Positions 30,121 to 41,991 of a stretch of 64,000 nucleotides of DNA are shown piece by piece. Source of the DNA: Bryopsis sp. KO-2023 (taxonomy: Eukaryota; Chlorophyta; Ulvophyceae; Bryopsidales; Bryopsidaceae); contig BSYQ01000004.1 of assembly GCA_030272585.1 (NCBI GenBank), positions 7,006,001 to 7,070,000 of the forward strand. Direction: 5' to 3'. The notes beneath the pieces are model-generated. The model worked only from the letters and a program-made list of their open reading frames with translations, made no database searches and was not told where the DNA came from. Made by a program: the position numbers and the translations under genes. Positions within the stretch are counted from its first letter, which is position 1. The number at the start of each line of letters is the position of its first letter.

Positions 30121-31353
30121 TTCTTTTTCGTTTTTTCTTTGTTTCCGTTTCACAGGAAGAGGGGGAGGTTGTCACTCCTTTCCCGATCGCTTTTCATTTT
30201 CATTGTCCAGCAGAGAAAAACCGCCCCTTGTGTATTGGGCCCACTTCCGCTCACGTGATGCGGACGTCACTCGTTGATGGATCACGGCGAACCCGGCGGC
30301 CGTCTAAAAAAAACACTGAGCAAGCGCATCACCATCGAATCAAGCCCGTTGGTTGCTGAGAGACGCTCTCGCAGCGCCAAGGCCCTCGGCTAGTTGCCAA
30401 CCTGTGCAATCCCCCAGGGACCTGAGGTCACTCAATAAAAGAATTTCAATCAAATAAAAGAACTTCGTTTTTCTGTGCTTCCTACTTTGCTTGTGATGTG
30501 TGAATGATGGCATGGGTGGGGCTGGTTGGGGAAAGACGGCAGTCGAACCCACGAAGTTGGTTTGGTGATTGGGTCAGTACGCCAGTGGCAAGGATAAAAC
30601 CTTTCACGTTGTTTGTTACTCATTGATTGATCGATTGATTGTTTCTCGCCGTGTGTAAGGTCATTGTTGTAAGGGACTTGAGCGGTCAAACAATGATTAC
30701 ACTGTTGTCTACATGGTTTTGTCGATACAACATCATCCAGTTGGAAATGATATATGTTTGCCCTCTTAACATCTTTTTGTTGATAATGATAATGATCACA
30801 TCTTTTTATGTGCAACATTTAATGTGGGATCCGATTCCCCATTCAAAAAACCATTCCCAAAATATAGAAAGACAAACAAACAAACATGATAACATGCAAG
30901 AATGCCACGGCATCTGTCTAAAAAACAAGCTGCAGCTGAGGAGAATTGGGACTTACTCTGCTGATCAACGCTGCCTTCTTTAGGGGAGCCAGCAATAGTT
31001 TTACAGCCCTCTGGCCACAGCACACACTGCGGCTCACACCAGACCGCCTTCACCGCATTACGTCGCCATCAGAAGCCTCAATGGGACAGCTGTTGAAACG
31101 TCTTTTTGTATCGATGGGACCTCCTAACGCTATCGTAAACCTTGTATGGCATCGTTCCAAGCGATCTTCTCCCAGGAACGACAACCGCACTGCGAGCTGC
31201 GCATAAATAGCGGCCTGCCTCCAGCATGATCATCAAAAAACAACTTTCGAGTACTCTTCTTTTGAAACTTATTTCCTTCGGCGCTGACGGCTTGTTGCTG
31301 TGATCGAATCGTGAAAAAACTTGAAATATTTATTTGAAGTTTATCTGGACAAC
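30121..31353. promoter_or_regulatory. Divergent promoter interval, receptor kinase and Ala-rich protein
   Basis: The genes on either side point away from this 1.2-kb interval. A TATA-like CATAAATAG occurs near 31202, about 150 bp before the Ala-rich ATG. No ORF in the interval is convincing. Confidence 0.45.
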
Positions 31354-32620
31354 ATGACCATGCAAAGAGCCGGCGCAGTGATCTTTTTCGCCCTTATGGG
31401 CGTCGCCTTGGCCTCTGGTGCGGCGCAGAAGTATTTTGAATTAACGATTGATTTCTGAGGTCGCCATAAAAGTTGCTCGTGTTGGAAAGATCTGGGGCGT
31501 TTGTTGGTCTGCGTTGACAATTATTTTGGTTGAACCGATCAGGTGCCAGGACGTTGCACCGCAGCGTTGCCATCGCGACGTCGTCTTCTTCTTCGGGAGT
31601 GAGTTTTCCGATCTGCCAGTTTTTGATACAATTCACTCTGCTGTTTCGCTGGTTGTTTGCGTAGAGATTGATATATGGAAATTGTGAACGCCCAGGGTGA
31701 TTCGGGTTCGACTGCCAAGAGGCTCGTGGCGGAGGCTTTCGCCCAAGCAAGGGCTGAGGGTGCCAATGCCAACGCGATCGCCGACGCGACTGCTCGTGAA
31801 GTCGGACAGGCATTTGCTGAGGCGTGGGCGAGAGCCGCCGGTTCCGTTTTCGTGTCTGGAAATGGACAGGCGAATTCCCATGCAAGGTGCGTCCAGCGTA
31901 GCCCAGTTCGTCAAGGAACTTGCTCCTGAAAGGAAAGTTTTCGATCGTTTGCTGGGTTGATGTGTAGGGCGAGCGCTGAAGCACAGGCTGAAATTTTCGG
32001 CAAGGCCATTGCTGGTGCTGTGGCGGAAGCCCTCAACGGACAGAATTTCGCGGGGTCCGAAGTGCGTGCTGAGGAGATTGCCGCTGCGATCGTGCGAGCC
32101 ACCGCAAACGTGGATGTGAAATTGTCCACCACCCAAGGATTCGCTAAAGCCACTTCCGAAGCAACCGCAAGGGTGGTTGCTAAGGTTACCGTCGAGGCCA
32201 TCAGTGGAGCCCTCGCTTTCACTGTCGACAGTAAGTCGCCTTGTTTCGCTAGCGCGTTTGTTCCTTCTATACTTTTCAAATCTTTTTTTCGTTTTTTATC
32301 TTGGAGGTGAGTGGTTTTTCTTTGTTTTGCAAACACTAGATACTGCCGAGACCGGGGCAGGCGCCATCGCTGATGTCCAGGTGGACACCCAGGAGGACGA
32401 AGCTAACGCCAACACCCAGGTCGATGTTAATGGAGACAGCAGTGCTGATGCCAACGCTAACGCCGAGACTTTCGCCCAGAGGTGGCCGATTTGCTCCGGA
32501 GATGCTGCGTCTTGCTGTAATGTTCACGACAGCAACTCCTGTGGAAACTACAGAAAGAGGAACATTGGATCCGTCAGGGGCTGGAGGGAAAATGGATCGG
32601 CCCAATCTTGCAAGTGCTAA
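31354..32620 (+). CDS. Secreted Ala-rich protein with Cys-rich tail
   Basis: Exons 31354-31430, 31550-31598, 31696-31886, 31968-32230 and 32340-32620 join in phase to 286 residues. The N-terminus is a signal peptide (AGAVIFFALMGVALASGAA). The centre is about 150 residues of Ala-rich amphipathic helix (VAEAFAQARAEGANANAIAD; FGKAIAGAVAEALNG; ATARVVAKVTVEAISGALAF). An acidic Asn/Asp/Ala stretch (DVQVDTQEDEANANTQVDVN) follows, then a tail with six Cys (WPICSGDAASCC...SCKC). The helix blocks recall silk-type terminal domains in composition only. I know no family with this order. A cell-wall or matrix role is inference. The first two introns are less certain than the rest. Confidence 0.72.
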
Positions 32621-33647
32621 ACATTTGTGGATTTTGTACTTATTTCTTATTTCTTGCTCATTTCGAGTAGGATGGGCACAGAGTTTTATTATTTGGAATT
32701 GGTTGGTTACTAAGGGTGGGTTTCTCAGGGTGGTGTTTGGAGATGTGGGAAGTTCTTTCAAGACCAAATTTGAGCAATCTTTCAAAAATGCTTGGTTAAT
32801 GTAAATATTTTCGTAGTGAATTTGCTACTCCAACTATTGTTGATCAAATCCTGAATGCTTTATTGAACCGTCCCCTCTGCAAAACCATCCCAATGGTTTT
32901 TAGGAGAGTGGAGGAGAATTGTTTGTTTGTTTTTTTATATTATTGATATTATTGTTATATAAGGACATTAGCAAATAATAATTATGACTTGGTGTGTGCA
33001 TTTTCTATCTGAAGTGCATTCCATTTTCATTTCGTTTTTTTCAGAATTTTACATGCTAATCATGGATATGCAAAAAATTGGCAAAAAATTGGCAACACCC
33101 AAGTCGCACACATCTGCATGCTTTTCATACCAAATGACTGGAGCAACACATGCATTCTCCATCCCAATTCTTTAAACATTTCCATACAGTTCCCCAATCC
33201 CAACTGTCATGAAATCAGTCATTCAAGAACTCACTGGTATGAATAACTGAACCCAACGACTCGCTGCCCCAAAATTGAGGTTCAGTAAACCTTGCAAAGT
33301 GAACTCACAGTTGCCCATTCTTACATCTATATACTGACAACTAGTTCTTCGGGAAAGGCAACACCATGTTGCAAATCTTAATGGCCCAAACAAACCTTCT
33401 AGTGCCCAGTGGAAGACTTAAAAACACCCCCTATCCCCAGCATATTTTGAGAAGCACCACAAAAGCCTCATTCTGTTTATTACATTCTGTTCTGTTTTTT
33501 CTTGGACAGATGAATGTAGAGACATGTCATCCAGAAAAAGAGCCCACACACAACGTCTGAAAAAGGATGACACGAAGCAGTCAAAAGAACGAAATTCCAC
33601 ACCTCGGGGAATTTTCATCAGCTGCTGTATATTGAGGGGTGGCTTTC
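32621..33647. other. Convergent 3' interval
   Basis: Ala-rich (+) and Pro-rich (-) genes end into this 1-kb stretch. It is AT-rich. ORFs are short and featureless. Confidence 0.35.
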
Positions 33648-35423
33648 TCAGGAATTGTTGAAAAGTTCAGCTGTTTCACCGCTGACACCTGTTGCAGAGA
33701 TTATCAGCGCAAATTCATGTTTTTCTGATTTCGGAATGGCGACTGTAACAAGGGTGGTATCATCCTCTTCTGGTGCTGGGGCTGGAGCCTCCATCTCCGG
33801 CTCGGGAGCTGGAGGTTCCACCTCAGGTTCCGGTGCTGGGGGTTCTTCCTCTGGTGCAGGAGCAGGTGCAGGAGGAGGTGGGGTAGGAGGAGAGGGAGGA
33901 GGCGGGGGAGGCGGGGAGGGAGGTGGGGGAGGTTTTTCAAGTGGGAACATCTTACCACATAAGTTGAGGACTTCTTTTCCAATTGTTCTGAATTGTATCT
34001 GCAGATTCAAATACGAGTTTTAGTGTACAGATGTGGATGTAGCCACAGGGAGAAAATCAAAGAGGCTCACCTTTTTCCAGTCCTTCCTTGATGTGTCAGA
34101 TTCGATCAGGCATTCTGAAACAGGGAAAGAATGTGTCAGCATTCACAATTCTCAAACCCCCATGATCAGTTATGCTCAAAGCATGATGCTCAACACAACA
34201 TCGTTCTATTAATGGCATTTCAAAAAGCCTTGATCTTCTTTCAGGCCAGATACAGCATTTCGGCAGAGAATGTAGTCATGAACTCTCCAAAAATCAAAAA
34301 GTGATCAAATAGGGTGAGCCCTACCCAGAAACTCCTTGCCGTGAATGGCTTCGATACATGTATCGGAGCACAGACCTTCACGCTGATCCACAAGCATACG
34401 AATATCAATGGGCGACATTCTTGCTCAAGTCAGGGGCCAACGTCACACCAGATAACATGATCCAGGATCATTGCTTCAGTGATGAATTGGGGGGGTTGAG
34501 TCATGACCTAGGTTGGGGACTTGACCATGATCACAATACAAGCCAATTCACTACAAGCAGGTGATGCGAAATGGACAGCATCCTAATGATCCCATTTGCA
34601 GCATGACTTACTGGGATCATCAACCCCACTTCAACCAAAAAAACAAAATCAAGGAAAACGAAAAAGATGCAGCAATCCCATGCTCTATGATCCGGTGTGA
34701 CCCTGGACAGTTATTTCAATTCAATATTTTCTGAATATTAGGTCTCAGGGGAGACCATGTGAGTGCAACTGTGGTTTTGGGAGAAATCGAATGTTAGTGT
34801 CAGTCTAGTGGTCCCCTCCCCCTTTCCACGCAAATATGATTCGAAAAGAATTACTCCTGTTTTTTCGTTGCCACGCGGATTGGAAAAGCTGTCTGTCATC
34901 ATTTTTACTCAGTTGTTCGTGACGTGAGCGATTTCAGCGAACTAGATTTGCCAAACCAACTTTGGCAGCCCCCTCGACGCAGCTCGTCTTTCAGCAGGGA
35001 CGCCAGTTTCCCGCTTCGCCACCAAAAAGAAAAAACGCTCGGCGAAACGGGTATGGCCAGTGTTCCACACACGTCAAGTGCAAACTGAAGATACGCGACG
35101 TGTCTTGCATAAGAAGTATTGCTCGCAGATTTTGAAAGAAGAAAAAGAAAGGACGCCTGGTTCAGGGACGACGATTGTGCGTGTTTCTTCCACAGCAAGG
35201 ATATCACGCAGAGTGAAACTGTACTTTCCGAAAAAGATGTCACTGAGAAACCTAGAATACACACCTCTTTGCGTCCAGAATACGAACGAACACAGCGACC
35301 TCCTCCACAGTTCCTTGCGTAGACGTCTTGCACGCACTCCAGCGCGCAGATATTCTCAGAAACCACGACGCTCGCCAGACTACACACAACAAGGACGCGC
35401 GTCCACCAGGTGCTTGCCTCCAT
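33648..35423 (-). CDS. Secreted Cys-rich and Pro-rich (HRGP-like) protein
   Basis: Exons 35423-35265, 34382-34325, 34114-34071 and 33998-33648 join in phase (159, 58, 44, 351 nt) to 203 residues. A signal peptide (WWTRVLVVCSLASVVVS) is followed by a small Cys-rich domain (CALECVQDVYARNCGGGRC; CSDTCIEAIHG; ECLIESDT; LNLCG). Then comes a proline-rich segment of PPPPSPPPPPPPSPPTPPPP type that passes into PAPEPE repeats, and a non-repetitive C-terminus. Poly-Pro with Ser-Pro spacing is the signature of hydroxyproline-rich glycoproteins of algal and plant walls. The four-Cys N-terminal pattern resembles small domains of algal secreted proteins. Function otherwise unknown. Confidence 0.75.
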
Positions 35424-36532
35424 GGGCAAATCTCTCCTCTCCCTTGCAGTGAACACACCAGGTTGCAAGAGAACAAGGAGAGCTGTGTTTCACGCTTGCC
35501 CTGTTCGAAAATGTAACATCGAGCACGGTCACAAGAGAATAAAATTTGGTAGAGAGGAAAACCGGCCTTTGGATTTGGTTTCAAAAACGCTCAGTCTTCC
35601 CGACGCGATCATGTGATCAACGTTCATGAGTTTGTGGGCTGGTTCGGAATTGGGCGGGTATTGCTGGCCGATTCTGGCCGCAAATGTTGCGGCTGGCAGT
35701 TTTCGTGGTAGTAGGTTGACTGGTGTTGTGTTCGCGGCCACCGTACCGATTGGGTCAAGCATGTTTCGTCCACAAACGTAGCTTTAAAAAGCTATACCAC
35801 CGGTGTGTCTTTTTTGTGGCCCGTTGTCCCCCCAAACAAAATTTGCCTGGCAGCTTTTGGGGCCACAAAAAGGCCACATCCACCTGAAGTTTGGTAGGTC
35901 TGGGGCCACATCCAACAAAACAGAATTTGTAATTTGTATCATAGAAGTTTGGTCACAAAAGCTTTTGGACAGGCGAAATTGAAAAAAAACACTGTCTGTC
36001 ACTACTGTTCTCGTCACTTTTTTGCTCTCCCGCGCGCCGACAGGGGCCCGTTTCTTCTTTGATGAAGTGATTCACATTTGGGAAAAGACGATTACAAGTA
36101 AATGAATGTGGATATGTTGTCTGGGGGTAATCCCTTTCAGCCAGGCTCTATAACCAATTTCGAACAGAGAAATCGACTGCCATTAACCTCAACCACATTA
36201 ATATCAATAGAGTATTTTGGCTCATCACTACAAGCTGATGTACTTCCAGTCGATCTCATTCATTTTAGAACCAAATTCTGCCTATTTCAACGACCTCTTT
36301 GCGTTTTCCGATTCGGCTTAAGTTCGCAAAAACAAAAACAACTGGGATTGCCTGGGAACAAATGCTAGAGAGGAAGGAAGCTTCCTATCTTGAGTTAATC
36401 TAAGTTCAAGCTCCTCACGCAATATGCCATCTTGTTCATTGTCCATAAAGGAGTGTTTTGCAAACAACTGTTGGCAGGAAATTTGATGTTACAAGTGTAT
36501 GCTGAAAATTCCTTGCATCATAAAAAAGCTTC
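35424..36532. other. Interval between Pro-rich and apple-like genes
   Basis: The promoter of the Pro-rich gene should lie at the left side and the 3' UTR of the apple-like gene at the right. A short inverted repeat built on ttttgtggcc...ggccacaaaa is visible near 35810-35870. No gene supported. Confidence 0.35.
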
Positions 36533-38197
36533 TCACAGAGGAATGTACCCCCTAACGGCTCCACTTATCCAGCCATCAGCAGCTTTGCCAACAGCTTTCG
36601 AGTGTGGGAAATACGACTTCGTTGGATCTTGGAACTTCAACCAACACTCCTTGTGTCGCCAAGAGTCCCCACCACACCCAGCATCAGAAGAACACCAAAC
36701 CCAAACAGTGCACTTCTGCGCGACAGTTTCACAACAAAGCTCAGATATATTGTTCAAAATGTGAGAGCAGACATTGCAGATGGCGTTCAGTGTTGTTGAA
36801 AATGTCTCAGCGAGTTGGTGGTATTTTCACTGAACCTCAGTTGCTTTGCATTGGTAACAGCATTCTTCTGCAGACGCCACGTGATGTTTGTCGCCGCGGA
36901 CAAGGATGTCCTGAATAACACCATGGGTTATGTTCCATACGCATCGCATTTGAGAAACACACCACCATTTCGAAATACGTGTGCTTGAGGTAAGGTCCTC
37001 CGCTAAGTAGACCTGAAGAGTTGTTCTGCTTCTTCATATTATACCCATGCCCCTTACAACCCCACAATACGATTTGTTTCGTACGAAAGACATAAGGTGT
37101 ACAGGACCTCGAACTCACCTCCCCGTCAAAGTCAGCGTTCACGGTAATCATACATGGCTGCCGATCGCACCCACTTCTGCCTCTTGCTGGAACGAATACA
37201 CTGCAGGTTTGGTGGTCGACTTTGCAAAATGGCCTCCCGTTTGGCAAGGGACTTGCGCAGGTAGCCTAGCTTAACCATAAACACATGACCTTGATGTGGC
37301 GCCATTTTAAGGCCAATCCTCTTTCCACAAGTTTCTTGTCTAAAGTCATCACCAAAATGCCCTCCATCTTTAAAAACGCATATACCACTCACAGATTCAC
37401 TTGATAAAATTGCAAGCCGCGCTTACCTCTGGAAAAGATGCATATCCCGCTTTATACTGCTCCCACCAGTCTCTCTGACAGCGGCAGCCTGACATGGTGA
37501 TATCTTCGCCAAGAACGTCGTGTGCAGAAGCTTTCAAAGTTGTACCAGATATCCACCCGGATGCCCTAGCTCTGTCACTCTTGAACTTGGGCTGCCATCG
37601 GGGGTCCTCGTCAATCTGGGCATCCCTCTTCAGCCAGCACTCCTTGTACCTGTCAGGATTTTTCTCCTGTGTTTTAGGGTTATCATCACATCCCGAGACA
37701 TCCCCACACCAAACCCAAACATTGCATCCGGTCGTCGCATCGCATTTTTCATAACAAGATGCCGCCGTCGAAGTGAGGATGTATTCTTTGTTGTTTAGGA
37801 GCTCCCCAACAGCATCTCGACCAGCTATCGCGGGGAAGTGCACATTTCCTGCGATCGTAAGGGGAAGTGTATTTTATTGGGGTCTATCCATCGGTGCCAA
37901 AAGTTTCCAGGAGTGTTTTTGACGCGGCCTCTTCAACAACTGCACTATTTATTATAATAAATAGCTCGGTTGCGCTGTGTTCCAAACTTAAACATTTGAC
38001 GACCCCACGAGGATGTTTATGAATCTGGAGGTACCGGATTGACTTCATATCCGAGCCAGTCGGTATTTTCCTACAGCTGTTGGAAACACACACGCACCGT
38101 GGCCTTCCTTCGACGCCGCGTTGATAGTGCAAGAGCGCAGCAGAGCAACAAAAACAAAAACGATCGATCCACCAGGAAACCCATTCATATGAGCCAT
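36533..38197 (-). CDS. Secreted protein with two apple/PAN-like modules
   Basis: Exons 38197-38098, 37848-37427, 37265-37119, 36910-36836 and 36715-36533 join in phase (100, 422, 147, 75, 183 nt) to 308 residues ending in TGA. The start at 38197 gives a signal peptide (GGSIVFVFVALLRSCTINAA). Two copies of one module are visible: CYEKCDATTGCNVWVWCGD, later ECWLKRD and ASGWISG; and CCYQCKATEKCTVWVWC, later ECWLKF and DGWISG. The spacing C-x3-C-x5-C-x-VWVWC ... ECWLK ... WISG resembles PAN/apple-type adhesion domains. Between them is a Cys-rich linker (FCKVDHQTC, CDRQPCMITVNADFDGE). Such modules bind proteins or sugars outside the cell; the ligand is unknown. Confidence 0.85.
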
Positions 38198-39111
38198 TCT
38201 ATAAAAAAACAGTCGAGAGTGTACACAATCTTTCTCTTGGCCGCAAAATATGTCCCTTGACGTCAAATTCTTCCCCTCTCAAATATGAACGGAAGCAGGA
38301 ACTTCCACAAAACTGCGTTTTAACAAGCCCAAGAGGTTTTCCAAGTGACAGTGCGCAGCCACTTGTACTGACAGTTATAACATCTCTCAACACTGGAGTT
38401 AGTGAGTCATGGATAGACTCGTGGAGTTATGTCGGTTATTGCCTGGACCCAGCTGCAATGTTAATCTTTATTCTTTCTTGTTTCTTAGCCTGTTTGCCTA
38501 TTGGAAGAGTGTCCAATTACAGATGTGTGGTGTTTACTTTTGTTCGTTTCCCGACAATATTGGGGGGGGTGGCCTTGCTTTGCCAAATTTGTTGGTTATT
38601 GGTGTATAATTAAAGGTTGACTGACGCAAGACACGAGAGCATGATTCACCATTCTATGCAAAAAGGGATAATTTTTACATGGTTTTCAGATGATGCAGTC
38701 TTTAACACTGTTGGCAATGCATACCCGGCATTGTCAAAATGGTCGGTCATCACAAAATCAGATTGTGTCTTCTCAAACATATTCTTTTATCTCTTTACAG
38801 AACTGGCCCTCTACCCCTTCCTGAACAAATGTACATACCAAAGCTCCGTCAAACTCCACCATTCTCAATGGTCATAAAAGAATAAAAATTTCAGGGGCCC
38901 CCAAACTAAAAAAATAAAAGAATAGGCAACAAAAACAAAAAACCCAATCCCCCTTGGCACTCGCCCCCCCCCAACCCCACCTCTCTCCTGCAAAAGGAAT
39001 CCGGCACATCACGCCAAAATATCAAATTCTCAATATGAAATTCACACTCAATAATAAAAATAATCAGACAACAGCCCGGAAAGCGGGATACCCATTCTAC
39101 AGAAATCCGAA
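38198..39111. other. Interval between apple-like and PAO-like genes
   Basis: It contains the promoter of the apple-like gene and, at the right, the 3' UTR of the PAO-like gene. It is AT-rich with C and A runs. No coding evidence. Confidence 0.35.
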
Positions 39112-41532
39112 CTAGCCAGTGGATTCCTTGTAAACCAAATCAACATTTCCAGGGAGAGAGTCGTGGGGAATGCTGCTTTTCATCGAGGTCAGAATCCTGT
39201 CGATTTTCCCAGCAGTCAACATAGACAGCCCAGCCACGACTAATGCACCAAGACATGGTCTGAACTTGAACGTCCCAGAACTCAGCAACAACCATCCCGA
39301 CGCAATCAAAGCAACCGTCGCCACTCTCCTCAACTTGGTTGCCCAACCGATAAGATCCTTGGCAGTCTGCCTGCAATGCTTGCAATGTTTGGTGTGTCTG
39401 TTCCACCGATCAAACACATCCTCAAACGATTTCGCATCATAGGCCTTTGCTCCGGGGGCCCACTTCACATCACCCTTGGAATACCTGTCCAGCCAATTCC
39501 GAAACGCCATGACACCCACATCAGCTTTCAGGGGCGAAAAGTACTGCCTTTTCCATTTCTTTTCGATCCCGTTCAGCACTTGGTCCATCCCAAGCAGAAC
39601 GTGCATATCTTGATTTTCCAGCTTGGTGGATCTAGGCATTGCATGGCTGAGGGCAATCCTCCATGTCTCGGGAAGAAACTCCAGCCCCACCTCAACAGCA
39701 AACCTCCGCAGACTGGTCACCAGACGATCCACCAGTTTCGGGAGCAGATCCGTCAGCAAATACCTTGGAATCAAGGCATGGTCCAGCTTCTGGATTTTCT
39801 TCACTTCAGCATGGGTTTGCTGGATGAGTCCAACCTTGCCATGCTTCTTTTTCGGCTCGACAGTTTTCAGACCAACGATGACACGGCATTTCCCTGGGCT
39901 GGTTGGAGTGTAATACGCTCGAACGAGGTTTTTCACCCCCGAGGGTTTGCGAAATACTGCAGAGCAAGTTCCTGGGGCTTTGAACTCTATGGTGGTTGGA
40001 CACTTTGCTGTGCTTTTCATGTAACCTGTGGAAATCAGGGAAAATCCATCTTTCCCACTCTTCAACACTTTCATATCCATTGGGACCGCCGAGTTTTCCC
40101 CAGCTCCAGGTATGGTCCCTGCACCAGAAAACAAAAAAAATCACAGTCAATTCTCAAGAAAAACCAATTTTTTCTTGGAACTCTCCCCAGGCCAGATCCA
40201 CTTCCAACCATCATTCATGTTTTTCAATTGCCTTCTGATTGACATCTAGGATGGAAAAGATATACTAGAAAAACTCATTTGAATTTCCAAATGATGCTGC
40301 TGAAACCTCTTTGTTCGCTCAAGTTGTAGCGAACAACTTGAACATTCACTGCATTTTCCTACTGCAAATCTCTTCTCAGCTGTATCTGTCTTGACTAATT
40401 TCTGCTTCCAGAAGTTTCGAATCAATGCACCCAGAAGTTCGAAAACATCTCCCTATTTCGAATCCATCTGTGTTTCGACCCCCACTCCCATTCTTGGAAT
40501 CACCCTACAAAACAATTCTGACTAGACTGGGGGAAGATTGGTTCCTTTTTTCTTTTCCTGAGATAGAGTGGTGGTGATCCTTCACTACAGTAAGGTTTTT
40601 ACTCCCCCCCCCCCTTTTTCTCGAATCCACAATAGCCTTATTCCAGTTGTGTCGCTTTTGTACATGAAACCAGGATCAAGCCCCCCTGTGCATCTTTTCC
40701 AGTTGCCACAACACCAGCAATCTTGAGTTTCTTTCAACTTTTTGATTTATTTTTGAAAGCAATCTGTTTTACCTTCATGGAGGATCGGCACGTGGGAGAG
40801 ATCAAAGAACATTTCCATCATGGTGTGGTAGCCCATGGGCATTTCGCTGAAGGGCCACACATATTCGTCAGGGACCTCGTCCCACGTGTCGATCTCGTTC
40901 ATCGACGACTCCACCCACGCTTTAGGACTCGACTCGCCCCACACCCAAATCAGCCCCTGTTTCACTTGCACGGGGTACGACCCCACGCCGCTACGTCTCG
41001 ACGAGCAAAACTTTCTCTCCATGTCTTTGGGCGCCTGCGGGATCTTCGTGCACTGGCCTTCGCCGTTGAACTTCCATCCGTGGAATCCGCACATCAAGTT
41101 CCCGTCTTTTTTGCTCAAGCGACCACGCGACAAGCGGGCTTGACGGTGGGAGCACTTGTCATCCAAGACGCGCCAATTCTGTTCGGCATCTCGCCACAAC
41201 ACTAGCTCCTTGCCCAACAGAGTGAATCCGTACGGCTTCTCGGGGTCGACCATACTCTCGGGTAGCACAGCGTACCAGTTCTTCTCCCAAACGAAAGTCT
41301 GGTCCGTCGCGAACGCCCTTTGGGCGACATCTTTTTTCACTGGGCTTTGGGCGACATCTTTTTTCACTGGGCTGCTTACTGCACGGTCCGCCACCGTTTG
41401 AAGACGCTTGGAGAGGAAAGATGGGCCTCTATGGAGGGTGGGCCACGGCGTCGAGTGCTGCGTCGTCGACGGAGAGAACTGTCGCCCGGGTAGCGGAGTG
41501 TTTTGACGGTAGGAGAGTCGTGTTGGATGCAT
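39112..41532 (-). CDS. Rieske oxygenase of the PAO/PTC52/TIC55 family, plastid-type
   Basis: Two exons, 41532-40773 and 40118-39112 (760 + 1007 nt), give 588 residues. The first about 75 residues are Ser/Thr/Arg/Pro-rich like a plastid transit peptide and include a duplicated SPVKKDVAQ. The Rieske [2Fe-2S] site is C127-S-H129 ... C148-G-F-H151. The mononuclear iron site is MEMFFDLSHVPILH (D-x2-H-x4-H). The C-terminal half carries the family's C-x2-C (HTKHCKHCRQ) and two hydrophobic helices for inner-envelope anchoring. Family members oxidise chlorophyll catabolites or intermediates (pheophorbide a, protochlorophyllide); which substrate is used here cannot be told. The exon junction restores LHEGTIPGAGENS, a conserved family stretch. 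The start is the first ATG; upstream codons use TTG. An LTR element lies 310 bp upstream. Confidence 0.92.
41319..41372 (-). repeat. 27-bp in-frame tandem duplication in the PAO-like transit region
   Basis: tttgggcgacatcttttttc plus cactggg occurs twice in tandem (41319-41345 and 41346-41372). It duplicates SPVKKDVAQ without breaking the frame. It lies in the presumed transit peptide, where length is tolerated. Confidence 0.9.
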
Positions 41533-41842
41533 TCTGTACACAGGGAAATGCCCCAATGAAGAATGAACAATGTCGAAAAAGGAGCCAGCGCCCGAGCCTA
41601 AAAGCTCGACAAAAACGTAGGCTTTTGTGTAACGCCCAGAGGCGGTCAGAAAGATCGCGTCAGCTTTTTGGTGGAACTTGAAACTACATCATACACGAGA
41701 ATAGCCGCAGTCCCCTCCCAAGGTTCCACCATTCTCCTCAACAGTGTGTTTTTGTGTTTGTTTTCGAAAATCTATGACCGCTTGCTTATAATGCAACGAA
41801 CAAAATTTGGGGAAAACCCAGAATGCAACCTTTGTTGATGGT
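41533..41842. promoter_or_regulatory. Presumed promoter of the PAO-like gene, cut by an LTR element
   Basis: 310 bp remain between the PAO-like start codon and the left target copy atggt (41838-41842) of the LTR element. The original upstream promoter continues at 47074. No TATA box is obvious. Confidence 0.4.
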
Positions 41843-41991
41843 TGTTGGGAAAATCACGGATGATTATGTCAGGGGCAGACACTAGATGGATAGACAGTGA
41901 CTAGGTTTCGACTATAACTGGGGAACGTCCTCTCGAACGAGCTGTAACTGTTGTTTCTGTTGAGTGACTGAGTGCAAGAATATACACAACA
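41843..41991 (+). repeat. 5' LTR of the second LTR element
   Basis: 149 bp, TGTTGGGAAAATCACGG at the start and AATATACACAACA at the end, terminal pentamers being perfect inverted repeats. This is very short for a Ty3/gypsy LTR. Its last base A and the TG of the PBS make the gag ATG. Confidence 0.95.

Noticed and set aside
31354..32620. Spider-silk (spidroin) gene
   Set aside because: Only the Ala-rich helical composition is similar. The Cys-rich tail, the acidic linker and the surrounding plastid-type genes argue against an arachnid origin.
37298..37392. Extra exon of the apple-like gene (GGHFGDDFRQETCGKRIG)
   Set aside because: To reach the next exon it would need a 19-base intron, while skipping it keeps phase 0 between 37427 and 37265.
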